Positions 1-13,172 of a stretch of DNA of 64,000 bases are shown one piece after another. The notes beneath the pieces are model-generated. The model was not told where the DNA came from and searched no databases. It worked only from the letters and a program-made list of their open reading frames with translations. This DNA comes from Unio delphinus. Lineage: Eukaryota > Mollusca > Bivalvia > Unionida > Unionidae. Location: positions 5,766,001-5,830,000 of the forward strand of contig JAQISU010000032.1 of assembly GCA_029339505.1 (NCBI GenBank), in the 5' to 3' direction. Within the stretch, counting starts at the first letter, position 1, and every line of letters starts with the position of its first letter. A program made the translations under genes and the position numbers.

Positions 1-430
1 GGTCATTTTAGACACCAGGTGATGCTCACAGTGCAGACACAAACCCTTTTCCTATGTAATCATTATGCAAAACATAGTGTGCTAAACAGTTTGATGCAGT
101 TCATAACAGTTGCAATCATTTCCGTTTTTGAGATGTTCTACTTGCCTTGAACCAACATGTTTAGTGCTTTAAGTGGCTAGCTCTCCTTAGCTGAATGTTG
201 GTATTTCACTCTCAGCATACTGCAAATTAACTATGGGAGGTGTATGTGGCTCATTTAGATTTCAAGGACAATATACGCATATATCTGTAATTATTCAGCA
301 ATAACATCTGAAAAGTTGCATCAGAGTCTTAAGTAAATTCATTTGACAATTTATGAAAATATCACTGCCACCATACATCCAATTCATGTTTCTTCAGTGG
401 CATTTTATTAGCAAGATTTTATTTTCACCT

Positions 431-496
431 TATTTGGTCAAAATTGGATTGAGTTATAGTTCTTATTTGGTCAAAATTGGATTGAGTTATAGTTCT
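431..496. repeat. 33-bp tandem duplication
   Basis: Two perfect head-to-tail copies (431-463, 464-496) starting TATTTGGTCAAAATTGG. Confidence 0.9.
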
Positions 497-779
497 TATT
501 TGATGTGGCACTTTGCGTTGTTAATTTTGTTTCTGCATGATGTAAGGATTTCTTGGATTGTATTGAAATTATGTTTGGTATGAGGCTTGACGTTGACAAA
601 ATTGAGGTCAGCTTTGGTTTTTATCTATTCCCATCAAAATTTCTATTATGACCCCTGTTTCTACCTAGTAACTTTGGGAGATGGATTAAAAGTAAATTTT
701 TAAGTAGGCTTGATGTCAAGAAGACCTAGATCAAGTTTGATTTTCTCACAAAATTATTTAAATCCCAGTAAATAGTGTC

Positions 780-1460
780 TGGGGGAAGATATCATGAAGT
801 CTCTTTGTCTGTCCATCCATCCCACTTTTGCTTTCCTGATATATTCTGTACCTGTCGAGATATTCTCATAAAATTTGGCATGCTTTTGCATCATATCTTG
901 ACATTCTGTTTTGTGAAAATTGAAATATGTTCTATATTTTAAGAGCTATTCTCATGTTTTAGCTCTGCTGGTCATATACCAGATGGGCTTTTGTCTGATG
1001 TCAATTAGCACAATTTTTTTTTAAATTGCTACTCTTCCTAAACTAATGGAAGGATTTCCACAAAACATAAGAGACAGTAATCCTAAGATTTTGTTGATCC
1101 TATATACAGTTGTCTCCCCTTGAACACCAATATTGCCAACATGGCTGCCATTTTCTTGCTATTGATAGTCATATCTTGTGATTTTCACCGAAAGACTTCT
1201 TAAAAATGAAAGTGGTGCTGATCTGACATTCAATATAGCCAGCATATTTGCCATTGTGGAAATTTTAAATTTTTTCCTGAATTGGTGTTTGTATTGACAT
1301 GGGGTTTTCACTTAAAAACTCAGATCTATTGGGTCTCAAATGAAATGGTGCCAATCCAACTTCAGGTATGGTTTTCATGGTGGCCATCATATAACTGCTC
1401 CTCATGGATTGATTGCCTTATCAGCATGGGATTTTTAGCATAAGACCAGTTATGAGATCT
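780..1460. repeat. Degenerate ~150-bp dispersed tandem repeat, locus 1
   Basis: Diverged copies of a motif series that recurs through the window: 'ggggttttcactta', 'aaatggtgccaatc', 'atggctgccat', 'ttgctattgatag', with spacing of roughly 120-160 bp. The head of the series ('gtctgtccatccatccc') lies near 810. Related loci are at 15535-16300, 40150-40960, 42060-42450, 54625-54720 and 55105-55790. Confidence 0.65.
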
Positions 1461-1667
1461 AATTGGTCCTAGATGAAAAAGACAATTTGACATCTAGCAT
1501 TACTGCCCTGGCAATATCAACCTATCTAATTATCAGTATTTCTTGGGACATATTTATCAGAATTGTTTATGAGGTGGCTTCCCTGGCAGGGGTGTTGCAT
1601 CTAAAGCCCACAGCTGCAAAACCTACAATTGATACCCATCTTCCATAAAGTATATCTATTTATAATC

Positions 1668-1668
<1 letters not shown>

Positions 1669-1758
<90 letters not shown>

Positions 1759-1806
1759 GTTGTTGTTGTTGTTGTTGTAGTAGTTATTATTATTGTTGTT
1801 GTTGTA

Positions 1807-1849
<43 letters not shown>
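1669..1849. repeat. (ATT)n/(TTG)n compound microsatellite
   Basis: About 180 bp of ATT triplets interrupted by two TTG blocks. It produces a long poly-Tyr/Cys reading frame that is not a gene. Confidence 0.97.
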
Positions 1850-1850
<1 letters not shown>

Positions 1851-2190
1851 AATACTAATTTTATTAAATATATTAGAGAATAACCAGATGAGAGATAATC
1901 TTATAATAAGTTCCTTTCACACTGATACATAGATGTTAATACACAATATAATCCGGCTGAAATGTCTCATAATTTATCAAGGCAAATACTGCCAGTTTCT
2001 AGCAAATGGCTGGTAATTATTCCAACATGGGTGTATCTTTGACCCAAAACACATGCATTCTTACCAAATTTACCTATTAAACAAGCGTATTCCAGGTCAG
2101 AAAAATCAGTCCCACTTGGGTCTCAATAAAAAGTTGTGTCCATGTGTGTCTACATAATCTGATATCTTCCTGAAAGATGACATTTATGCC

Positions 2191-2385
2191 ACATACAAGA
2201 ATGGATGTCTTCACATATAAGAATGGACTTTCACATACAAGAATGGATGTCTTCACATACAAGATTGGACTTTTTCTATTACAAGAATGGATGTCTTCAC
2301 ATACAAGAATGGATGTCTTCACATATAAGAATAGACTTTTTCACATATATTTATGCCTTCACATACAAGAATGGATGTCTTCATA
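2191..2385. repeat. Irregular tandem repeat, ~22-bp core
   Basis: The core 'acaagaatggatgtcttca' recurs about seven times, with partial copies between. Overlapping short reading frames on both strands come from this repetition. Confidence 0.85.
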
Positions 2386-2916
2386 TGGTATTCTGCAGTC
2401 AATTGCTTACTGACATGATTTTTTTAATATAGATTAGATAGATATACGACTTCCATTTGATTAAATTTATGACTTAACTTATTGAACAAGGTTTATTTAA
2501 TGTTAGCATATTTCGATACATTCATATGTTGCATGCCACTTATGGAAAAGATGTCTTGCGAGTACTTAGTGTGCAAAACCACATGCACTACATTGACTTA
2601 GTATTCATGTGGATTGAGTCTGAGTAAACATTGTTGAAAAGTCAAATGGCTGGATTGCTTTCGACTCATTTTGGTAGGAACACTTGATGGTCACTATTGC
2701 AAGCCATGTGCTTCTCATTTTATCATTCCCCCACTAATGTTATATGACTGCTAATGTCACTGAAATTTCGGTAGAATCATATTGGCAGGGTATCCATGTT
2801 GTATGAACATTTATCGTTTTATTATTAAAGTAGTTATTATATGCACTCTGATTATTGATTCTTGTTACTTTTACGTATCTTGAATAATTCCTACTGACTT
2901 TGTCTCTCTTCACCAG

Positions 2917-3779
2917 GCTTCCTTACTGTTGAGCCCAAGAAAAGACTGACAATGATGCAGTTAAAACAGAATGAATGGTTGCAAGGAGGTTGTGCACATT
3001 GTAATGCACCGTTAAGAACACCAGATGTTCTGGTTTCTAGTAGCAACATGCTTTATATGCAACTCAGTGCTACAATGAATGCATTCCATAGGGCCACTAG
3101 GGAAGGTTTTATTCTGCAGGATGTAAATAAAGCTCCACTGGCTCGGAGGCGAAAGCAAAGAAAAACTAGCTCAGATGGTCGAAGTGGGTCCTCGGATAGT
3201 AACAATTCTAGTGGTTCTCATGGCTCAACAAGTGCCCAGACAACGACTGTGACACAGCCTATACCTGTGGAATATCCGCCAAAGAAAAGATCCAATTCTA
3301 ATAATTCCCTTAATTCAAGTACCTCATCCACTTCACAGAGCTCAATGCATAGTACTGGGTTTGTGCCTCAAAAAACAACACCTGTCAAAACTGATAACGG
3401 TTCTAGTCTAGACTCGTCATCTCACTTATTTGGTAAAGGTGTAGAAGTAGTTGCTCAACAGGCTGTCATGGTGGAAGACAATGATTCTGCCAGTGAATTG
3501 GATGATATAGTGGATACTGAGTTGTTTTCTAATTCACGAGGAGTAAAGAGGAAACATAGTGTGGAAGTGGTAGATGACTTTGATGATGAAGATGGTAATG
3601 ATGAAGATGATGACAATGGAGAGAGTAATTATTCAGGATTTGAAGATGAATGTGTTGTCATTGATGATGTTGGTGATGATGATGATGACGATGATGATGA
3701 TGATGAAAACAGCAATAGAAGCCAGCAACCTTCAAAGAAGCATTCATTACCATCAGAGACTATAGTAATAGATGACTAG
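2917..3779 (+). CDS. RPS6KA5: Ribosomal protein S6 kinase MSK1/2-like (RPS6KA5 type), last coding exon
   Basis: Mitogen- and stress-activated kinases are nuclear kinases downstream of ERK and p38 that phosphorylate CREB and histone H3; they have two kinase domains. This exon encodes the last 286 residues. It opens with a split Gly codon, then FLTVEPKKRLTMMQLKQNEW, subdomain XI of the C-terminal CaMK-type kinase domain with its conserved Arg. A TPDVL segment, a helical stretch (AFHRATREGFILQDVNKAPL) and a basic nuclear-localisation motif ARRRKQRK (3141-3164) follow in the MSK order, then a Ser/Thr-rich tail matching the region of MSK autophosphorylation sites. The tail then runs about 150 residues longer than I recall for vertebrate MSK1 (inference from memory), ending in acidic Asp/Glu runs coded by GAT repeats (about 3672-3707). 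The acceptor is CACCAG at 2911-2916; the stop TAG is at 3777. Catalytic exons lie left of the window. MSK1 and MSK2 cannot be told apart here. Confidence 0.92.
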
Positions 3780-6000
3780 ATGATTTTTCTTTGGATAATA
3801 TTTGACTTATTTATTTCTTTTTATAGATTGTGGTTGACAGGGTTTTTCACTGAGATTTTTAATATTTTTCATTTCTGTGTGCAAAGCTTACCCACCATGG
3901 TTATTGTATTCACTGTTTGTGAGTATACTATATTAATGAAATTTGATTTGATGCATCTGTGATGAATAGTGCTATTAAAACATAATCACTGGATAAAGTA
4001 GTTTCCGAGGTGCTTTTGGAAGATGAGTCATATTTGCAGTAAAATGTTATCTCATACATATACCTTACTTTTGACATAACTCTTTTATTTACAATGAAAG
4101 ATGTACACAGAGATGAGAGTACCTTTTTGTAGCAAACACCTAACTACAGTCAAGCCTGCAATATTGGACACCTGCATTATATAACAACTACTCTTAAAGA
4201 GACAGTTTTACAAAGTCTGATAAACCAAAATAATTGAAGAGAAGAACCTTTAATAAGGAACCTCACTTTTTGGGGCTAGGCCCGTTTCTCACTTTACTAA
4301 TTTTTAAACTGATGTGTGATAAAGAACGACGTGTACAGAACAAAATGACATACTGTAGCAAAGAGCTAGTGTGTAACTCTGATAACTTTAATGGCACCCA
4401 GAAAATAGGAAATATTGTCTATATAAAACTCTGGTTTGCTTATGTAGGAGGTCTGGTGTCATCTGTATTGATATTATAAGTAATGTTCATTAGAGTATTG
4501 AAATAACCAAGCACATGAATGGTTTCCTATGAAGCATGTATATGTTAGTATTCAGAATTTTTGGAGACTAAGGATCAGTGATTTGTGCATCATAATGGAT
4601 GTTATTTAATTGGCTCAATATATTTCTGTACATTTTCTTGGATATTATCATTTATCCATAAAATTCATTACCTGATCACATTAACATTAGAAATAAACTG
4701 TTACCTTCAAATCCAACTGTCCCATTTCCCATCTATATATAATATAAGCAGGTGATCACCTTGCAGTTGTAAGGGGAGGTAATTAGGTAGAGTTTAACAG
4801 AAAAGACATTTCTCCTCTTCTTTTTTTTTTTTCTTTTATTTGGGAGGACTAGATCCAAGATGTAGCAGAGTTCATTTCTTAACATTAGTGTGATCAGGTA
4901 TGCATCTTGGTTGTTTTTTTTTTATTGGCAAATTTGAATTGCCATGTTGGGTGACTATGTGATCATTAGTAATGACATAAATCATTAAATTTCTCTTTTA
5001 AGAAGTGATCAGAAATAAAAAGCTTTCCTTGAACCAATCTCTGAAAGCACTCTTATGTTTATCATCAATTGTTTATGATGTAATTACAGGAAACTGACTC
5101 ATACTTAACTGTATGGGAAAAAATTATTTGGATAAAAACACGTTCGTAATTTATTCTGGTGTGGAAATCAATAAATCTCTAGGTATTTTTGAGTAATGCC
5201 CAAATTTTGCATTATAATGATTATTAATAATAACATATCATTATGATAGTTTGTCAGATAGCCTGAGGAAGTGTTTATTTATTCTTTTAGTCTGGCCACT
5301 TATCTTAAGCAGTACATCAAACTTCAAATTGACTTTGGTTTTGTGAATTGTAAACAGGATGGTGTCACAGTTTAGGCCAAACAAAAAATATGTGTTTCTG
5401 GTTGCACTGGTTTTATAATTAAGATAGGTAGTTCTTTTGTTTTCTTCACATTATATATATTTAATATGAATTTTGGCAGGATTCTTTTAACCATGGAAAA
5501 AAAAATTGCTAACATTGGCAGTGTGAAATGAGGATGGTTGGTTGAAAAAGAACACACATTTTTTGTTGGACCTTATGTTTTGTCTTGACTTTTTAAGAGA
5601 AGTTTTTCTTAGGACATCTTTTGACTTTTTAAGAGAAGTTTTTCTTAGGACATCTTGCACAGTGGATTGAAAGAATCCATAACATTGAAATTTTAGTCAC
5701 TGGTTTTGGAATAGGCCTCCATCTTATATTTACATAGTAAATACTCTATTTATGCAGATTTGACTTTGCCAAGTGTTACATTTATGTGAATTAATATCAA
5801 CACAGAGGCAGACAAATACACATCAAAACATATATCATTTGCATGTATATGTGAATGCACAGCATGGGGTCGCCAAGCCAGATCTGCCATTTATTTTATG
5901 TGATTCTGAAGATTCTGCTCACCATTGGTGGATAAACTGTAGATTGTTTGTTGTCCATTTCTTATAATGTAACTCAATAAATATGTTTAAAGATTTTGTT
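3780..6000 (+). other. Probable 3' UTR and downstream sequence of the MSK-like gene
   Basis: AT-rich sequence directly after the kinase stop codon, with no supported reading frame. Candidate polyadenylation signals AATAAA occur at 4692-4697 and 5976-5981 among others; in DNA this AT-rich the real site cannot be chosen. A 36-bp tandem duplication lies at about 5587-5656 (separate entry). Confidence 0.45.
5587..5656. repeat. ~36-bp tandem duplication
   Basis: Two near-identical copies of a unit beginning GACTTTTTAAGAGAAG and ending in TTAGGACATCTT. Confidence 0.9.
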
Positions 6001-6768
6001 GCAACATAAAGTAATGGCACTAAAGGTTTCATTTTGACACTTTTGCTCATGTAAATGCATGGCATAAGGAATGCAGTCACTAACGTTTCTATATTTCCTA
6101 TGGGAAATTCACCTCAAGTTTCATGAATTTGACATTGCAAGGTTTTTCAGCAATGCATTCAACACATATATCAGGCTATATAAACTTTGTAATTTCTGTT
6201 TATTATTAATAATTTCTGATGTGCCATTTGAAAACAAACTAGGGCTGCAAATGGCCCAGGACCACTGCTCTTCGTAATTCACTTCTGGGTTATTCTGATA
6301 GGATTATAATATATCATTTAACATAACACTTGTTTCTGTTTCTGAGACCCATAGACTCTAAATATTTCAAATGGGTTTTGATTTGTTGGTTTATAAATTT
6401 GGACAAGGTACAGAAATATTTTTTGTACTGACTGTTGCATTATCTAGTTTTTGCTTACCATTTCGTAGGTGATTGTTGGTAAAAATTTAGTCTTTGTATT
6501 TATTAAATTTTGTACATTTAAAGAAAATTAACTATGTTGATATGTTAAATAATTTGGAAAAAGTATTATAAAGATTTTCTACAGGGTTAAGGTATATTGT
6601 TTTTGTTCATGAGTTTTAAACTTTTATTAAGTTGTAAAGTTTTTAACTTAAATATTTTACTACTGTATGCCATTACATTTCATGTCAATCATCAATATTT
6701 CATCAATAATTTAAGACTAGTTATTCTAGACAGATGTGCATGTCTTTACATCTTTAAAGTTTTAGCTT

Positions 6769-7146
6769 GCCAATGACAGCATTGACAAGAAGAGCATACA
6801 ATTTTATTATGTACATGATGGCATTGACAAGAAGAGCATACAAGTTTATGTAAATGATGACAATGATAAGAAGAGAATAAAATTCTGTGTAAATGATGAC
6901 ATTGACAAAAAGGCATACAGTTTTAGCATGTAATGATGGCAGTGACAAGAACAACATACAGTTCTGAGATGTAAATGATGGCATTGACAAAAAGAACATA
7001 CAATTTTAGTAATTGACAGCATTGACTAAAAGAACATACAATTTTTAGTATGTAATTGATGACATTGACAAAAAGAACATACAATTTAGTATGTAATTGA
7101 CAGCATTGACAAAATGAACATACAATTTTAGTATGTAATGATGGCA
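6769..7146. repeat. Degenerate minisatellite, ~40-bp unit
   Basis: About nine units built on 'gatg-cattgacaa-aagaacatacaattttag'. Unit length varies by a few bases, so frames drift and the reverse-strand reading frames here are repeat artefacts. Confidence 0.85.
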
Positions 7147-10100
7147 TTAACATGAGCGATTAGATTTTGTGCATAACCTTTTCCCCCTCCAGATTTTGTA
7201 ATTAATATTTGCATTGTCTCCATTTTGTTGCTTTTGGACTTTTATTGGGGGCAATTTTTTTTATAGAAGATAGCAGGTAATTAATTTATTACATTTTTTT
7301 ATGTGTTTTGATCACATACTAACAATCTGTTTAATTTTACAATTGAATATATTCCAGTGATACACAAATTCTGATATCTTTACCTGAATGTTTTGTGTGG
7401 AATAGTAATAATTAACAATCATAATATTATGAGTTATTTAAAACACATCATATTTCCTCTAATTACAGGTAAATTATTTATACTAAAGGTAGGTCAGTTA
7501 CATTAAACAGGTTTATGTAACATGAAGTATTTTGTTCCATTTCAGTTTACGTACCATATTTATGGACTGATACTATGATATTTCAATAAGTATCATGTTT
7601 TAATGTATATAGAATTGGTCAGTCTCTTGTAAACTTCATGCCTCATATACAGTCATTGATTTTGTTTGGTTTAAACTTGGTCTTCTAAAATCAGTAGATG
7701 ATCAGTAAATAAAAAAGAACAAGTATACAAATTGAAATCCAAGTACACTGCTCCATCAATAACTCTTACACGATGGGGGCCAGAAACATTGACCAAAGCA
7801 TAAGTGAGGGCAAGAATTACAGAGGTACTTCTCAGTAATAAAGGGATGGACATCTTTAGTGAGAAGGAGTGGGAGGGGTAAATTGTTGAATAAATGTTTA
7901 ATAATCATGCTATGAATAATTGATCATTATAATGTTTTTCTAGTGAAGTTCTTTGCTTTTTGTATAAATGTTTCTTTTCACTCTATCCAGTCTCTGAAAG
8001 ATCATTCAAAACATTATTCCATGTGGTTTATTTGTGCATTACATGTACTAGCAAAAACGGGTACAATTTGCATGCCTTTTAAACTTTTTTTTTATTCTAC
8101 CCATTTTCTTCATTTGATAGGAAAGACTAATTAAAATGATAATATAATGCAGATAAACTTTTAATTGATTGTTACAATGCAAATAATAGGTTGGAGATAA
8201 AATTACGGTTGGTACTTAATTAGGCACACAAAGAAATGCTTGTAGGCATAACTTGTAGGGAAGTGAGAGGGTTATTATTTGGCTTGGAACTTGAATCTTA
8301 AGAATGACATGAAAGGGGAAGAAATAAAACAAATGTCAACTTGTGGATTTGATTGCATTACTTAGGGTCATTTAGACTACTTGGTTGCTCTTTCTTCGCA
8401 CATAGAGAAATAATGCGATGAACTTGATTCACAGGCTTTATGTATTGTATGCTTGTTTTGTACAAGGGAGCTCAACTTTTATAAAGAGACTATGCTGTGA
8501 AATAAAGTTTTGTGTCATTATGTTCAATTTAAGAGATCAGTGTATAGCTGCAGGCAAGTTGGATTCAAGATACATATGTGTACTAATTTCAGGCAAATTT
8601 GAGGCAAGAGAGACATACATTTTTTAGTAGTCTTTCATTGTCATTATTTTAGTGCAATAGTCTAAAATATGGGTGTATCAAAATTTGTAAACACTTTAAT
8701 GATTATTTCCCTTTTGTTTGATTACTTACACAAACACCCAATTACTTCTGTGTTGAGGATGCAGTATCTACTGTCATAATTTACAGAAAAATAGTAACCC
8801 AAATTAAAACCAGTGAATGAGTCAAAATGTCAATCAGTCACAAGAATTAAGACCATAATTGACAGGTTTCATGTAAATATGTTGTGCTCAATTTTTAAAG
8901 AGACTTATAAATTATATTTTTTTGTTATTTTGAATATTTAACAAGGTATAGTTATGCATACTAATTTTGTGTAGTTTTTATCTCCATGAAGGCACTGGTC
9001 ATATCTTGGGTATGGTAGCTAATGCATGATGGGAAAATTTGTGGACCTTGTAGCAAATATGTAACATGTCATGAATAGAAATTTAATCTGAAATACAAAT
9101 CCATGCATTCAATAATTTTACTGCTTTTTTTGTTGACAATGTTTGGAAAAATTAGGAAAATAAATAATTTACTTAAATTATACATTTTAAGCTTTCTGAT
9201 GTTTATAAGAAATCTTTTTTTTATATAACAACACAAACTTGTACAGGTATAGTTACATAGGCATCCATTTGTCATGGAATGGCTTACACATTCCAACTGT
9301 ATTCACATGTCCTTGAGATCAGATTGTATTCTTAGGTAACTATTTGTGGGAAAACATACTTATCCTGTAAAATGCATGGCAGCTGTTTCTTTTGAAATTC
9401 CCATCTATTTTTAAAATGCAACCATGCATTTGACATCTGGTACAAGTTATTTGTCTAACAGCAGAAGATTATTAAATTGATACTCGTCCTTTTGTCCATT
9501 TTTTTGGACTTTGTTCTTGGTAGAGAATACCATATATGCTGGCTTATATATGAAGTCCAACTGCAAACTGCACAGACAAAGATCTGCTGGCACACAATGG
9601 GATTGCAAATCATGGTTTATGTTTTTTGTAGTTGTACTTATTAGTTAGTACAGAGTAAAGTACTTGTTTGTAACCATCCACCACATGTGTTGACAAATAT
9701 ATTTTCTTAAAAAGTCAGCGGACTTTGTGAAAGATTGATAGCTTCTTTTTTATACTTAAGATTCATTTGAACAAAAACTTATTGTAGTTATGCATGGAAT
9801 AGTATGTGCTACCATTACTGTATTCTGTGAATTCAAATTTTACGAGTTGCTTTCAATCTGATTGTAATAGTATTTATCAGTAAAGTAGATTTTTTAATGT
9901 ATAACTTGCATGTAATGAGCCATACATGTAGAATATGTGACAGACTTGTAGAATATTTGACAGACTTATCTTTATACATAGATTTGTTGCCTTTAATGAA
10001 TCAGTATATTGTTTCTGTGGACATATATTTTTTTATGTCTGCCATTTTGGCATGGTATATACTACTATTACCCTGCCCTTTCATTTGCCCAAATTCAACA
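7147..10100. other. Gene-free AT-rich stretch
   Basis: No supported exon, RNA gene or clear repeat. Short reading frames lack family motifs and are rich in Phe, Ile, Tyr and Leu, as expected from AT-rich noncoding DNA. Confidence 0.6.
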
Positions 10101-10860
10101 CCAAATATTTGAAGTTTGTACCTCCACCAAATTTTGTGGAGAGCTTGTACTTGTGGTAAGATAGAACCATATATAAGCTCAAGGCACAGTAAGGATCTCA
10201 TGTTTCTAAATGGTGTGGGTGGATTGCACTTGAGGTAAGGTAGAACTTGATCCAGTTTTTGGAGACAAATAGTTCAAGGTCAAGGTCACTAACTGAAGAA
10301 AGAAACATGGTAATTTCTACCCCATCTATAGTAACAACTTTATGGATGGTTTACACTTTGGATAATGGAGAACCTAATCAGTCATCATCAAAGGACAAGA
10401 TTATTGACTGAAATAACAATAATGTATTGTGCACAGTGACTTTTTTCTGCATGATGAATATGGATTACAATTTTGGCATGGCTGGTACTTCAATGAAGGA
10501 AATAACCTATTGATTTTAGGGGAAAAAATTTCAGATATCAAGGTCATTTACTGAATGATGATAAATTGGGTGTTTTTTTTTATGTGTGTTAATGTTAGCT
10601 CTTGACCACAGACATGGAAGATGTCCATTTTGGGTCAAGAAGTAAAAGGTCAGAGTTGCTGTGTCTCTAAGAAATTTGCATTATGAAGAATAACTTGTAT
10701 TCTAGTTCAGGTTCCTTGACCAAACTTTATTCATTTCTACTTGGGTTAGCATGGCAACCTATAGATTCTGGAATTGAAAGGTCAGGGGTAAAGGTTATGG
10801 TAAGTCTGATTTTTAATAATATAACCTTATCCAAAATAATGGGTTGCTGAGACTATTTGG
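10100..10860. repeat. Degenerate repeat region with AGGTCA half-sites
   Basis: Loosely repetitive sequence in which 'aaggtca' or 'aggtcaaggtcac' recurs (near 10275, 10540, 10648, 10780), along with 'tgaatga-g-taattgggt' type segments. The pattern is a diverged tandem repeat of roughly 130-180 bp. Confidence 0.45.
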
Positions 10861-11508
10861 ACACTAGTCACCAGTGTGTGTGTGCATACGTATGTGTGCA
10901 TTGTTCGATGATGGACACTCCTTGAGTATGGCATGGTATGAAGTTCTCTTCCAGAATATAGTTTCTTCTTAACTTTTGTGTCTACATCTTCATCACAATA
11001 AACCTTGGTTAATTTTGGACATCCATGAATATGTTTGTATATCCTGCACTTAAAGAAATTATGTGTTTGACATTATTTTTAATGTGTTGTAGTTGCTTGT
11101 ATGCATTTTGCATTGTTTTTAACTTGTTCTTATGAACTCAGTCATGACATTTTTATAACAGAAAAGCAAAATGGGGTGAAAATTTTGCCACAGCAAAAGT
11201 CTGTATATTGAGTTATAGTTATAAATTCATGTATCTTTCTGTTTGATAATTGGAAACATTTATGGCTTTCATGTATTGAATGTTAAGTGACAGTTTGGTA
11301 CTTTTATTCAGCATTACACGTTGATTTAACACTGATGTTTTAAACCAAGGCTTGTATTGGTCAGTATGTAAGATATGCCTAAAAAAAACCAGCAGCTTCC
11401 CATGAGCTTTGGGATGAAGAATATCTCTGATGCACCCTCCTGCATGTTGTAAGTGGCAACTAATGGGGACAGGAGCCATTGTAGCTCATTTGATAGCATG
11501 TTGGCTTC

Positions 11509-11626
11509 ATGATCTGCCTGTATTTATGGGATAGCAGATCTGGTTCAATGCTCTTTGCTGATAGATTGAGAACCGTAGATCCTGATTTGATATTACATAA
11601 GTGGCTGGCTGATATGGATAAATGCT

Positions 11627-11674
<48 letters not shown>

Positions 11675-11905
11675 ACCACCACAAACCCTGATCTGCTAGT
11701 ACTTCATTATATGGTACAGATTCTGACCTGCTAGTACTTCATTAGATGGCAGATTTGAGTCATTGCTCTCTACAGATAGATTGACCATCACAGAATCTGC
11801 TCTACTATTCATTAGATGGCTGATTTGAGTCATTGCTATCTACAAATAGACTGACCATCACAGATTCTAATCTGCTATTACTTCAGTGAATGGTGGTCAT
11901 GGCTT
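11509..11905. repeat. Degenerate ~70-bp tandem repeat, split by a TA microsatellite
   Basis: Units share 'ctgatctgctagtacttcatta', 'atggcagatttgagtcattgct' and 'acagatagattgaccatcaca'. A (TA)n run at about 11630-11672 interrupts it. The unit resembles the 66-bp minisatellite at 13173 (see findings). Confidence 0.7.
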
Positions 11906-13140
11906 TACATTTTACTTGAAACATTATACAAGTATCTTTTGATGTGAATGACACAGTCTGTTCTGCCTGCACATTTTGTAATGAGAGTTTGATATTTCTT
12001 ATTCAAATATTGTCTTGTAGTTTACCCCCCCCCCCCCCCCTTTCAAAATTATATGTCTGGGATATAAAAAGCACTCCCTCACTGTAAGACCTTTCATGAC
12101 AACACAGTTTCTCGTAAATCATGGATCCAATTTCATTAATTGATTGAACACTTTGTTTGATTTCACACCATTCCCTTCACCCCACCCTCCTTTTAGTTCA
12201 ATGATAATCAAAGTAAACATCAAAAATTTGTGTCAAATAATCTTTTAAGAAGAAGAGTGGACAATTACAAAAGAATAGTTTTATACTTTGTAGTCCATTT
12301 TTGTGCAAATCAGAACAATAAAAAGAAGAAAAGATTTAAAATTTATTTTGCAAATTTAGAAACAAATATTACAAAGCCTGTTGGTAATGTGAGGTCTTTG
12401 TATCCAATATTTCATTCTTTAAACATGCTGTGGAAAGTCTAGCCAAATGTTTTTGTAACCAGTTTTTTAAATAAGTTTTATTCCATGTTACAAGTATATT
12501 TTAAGCAACATTAGAGAAGTTTTAAACCTTTTACACAGTTTTAATAGTATTTTCATCATCTAATATGAGCTGTAATATGCCATTATTTTATGCACTAATT
12601 ATGCAAAAATTGCAAGTGACTATTTTAAACAATATCAATTTTAAACTTTTTGTACTTCTCTGCTGTTTCTACTTTGCCATATTGTGGCTTGAGAGACTGG
12701 TCACTTAACTCAACTGTATGTTCCATGATGGACCCTATATGTATCATTTATTTAATAAGTGGCATTACATGTCTTAAGGAAGAATTAAGGGACAGGATTT
12801 TGAAACATTTCTCCACTGCTTTGTAAAAAACTGACAAATCTTTTGTCATGATATTTTTATCAGTGTTTAGACCTTCTTTTTTTTTTTGCAATATAGTCCG
12901 CTTTGACCAAGTCAGGTTCAATTCTGGTCCATGTAAACTTTTGAGTGGTCACTCTTGTGCTTTTGATTGGGATCAGTGATAAAGTTGTTCATGATCTAAC
13001 TATATAAGGGAGTCATTTGTTCATAGGTGTATGACTGGGCTCATCTTTATAAAATCAAAATTGAGAATCAACAATAATACCAAGCATACTTATAGGTCAT
13101 GTTTGGTTGTAAAGTACAAAGACCCAGATATGCTGTCACA
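11906..13140. other. Gene-free stretch with poly-C tract
   Basis: AT-rich, no supported exon. A run of 16 C occupies 12025-12040. Confidence 0.6.
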
Positions 13141-13172
13141 TAATGTGCCTTAAGGTCTATTCAGTAATAGGG

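Larger units (their letters stand above)
1..2916 (+). other. Intron upstream of the last MSK-like exon
   Basis: The sequence up to 2916 ends in a pyrimidine-rich tract and CACCAG acceptor directly before the kinase exon, so it is read as intron. No upstream kinase exon is visible. It contains a 33-bp duplication (431-496), copies of the dispersed ~150-bp repeat (about 780-1460), a long ATT/TTG microsatellite (1669-1849) and a 22-bp repeat cluster (2191-2385), each listed separately. Confidence 0.7.

Noticed and set aside
1629..1850. Poly-Tyr/Cys frame
   Set aside because: Translation of an ATT/TTG microsatellite.
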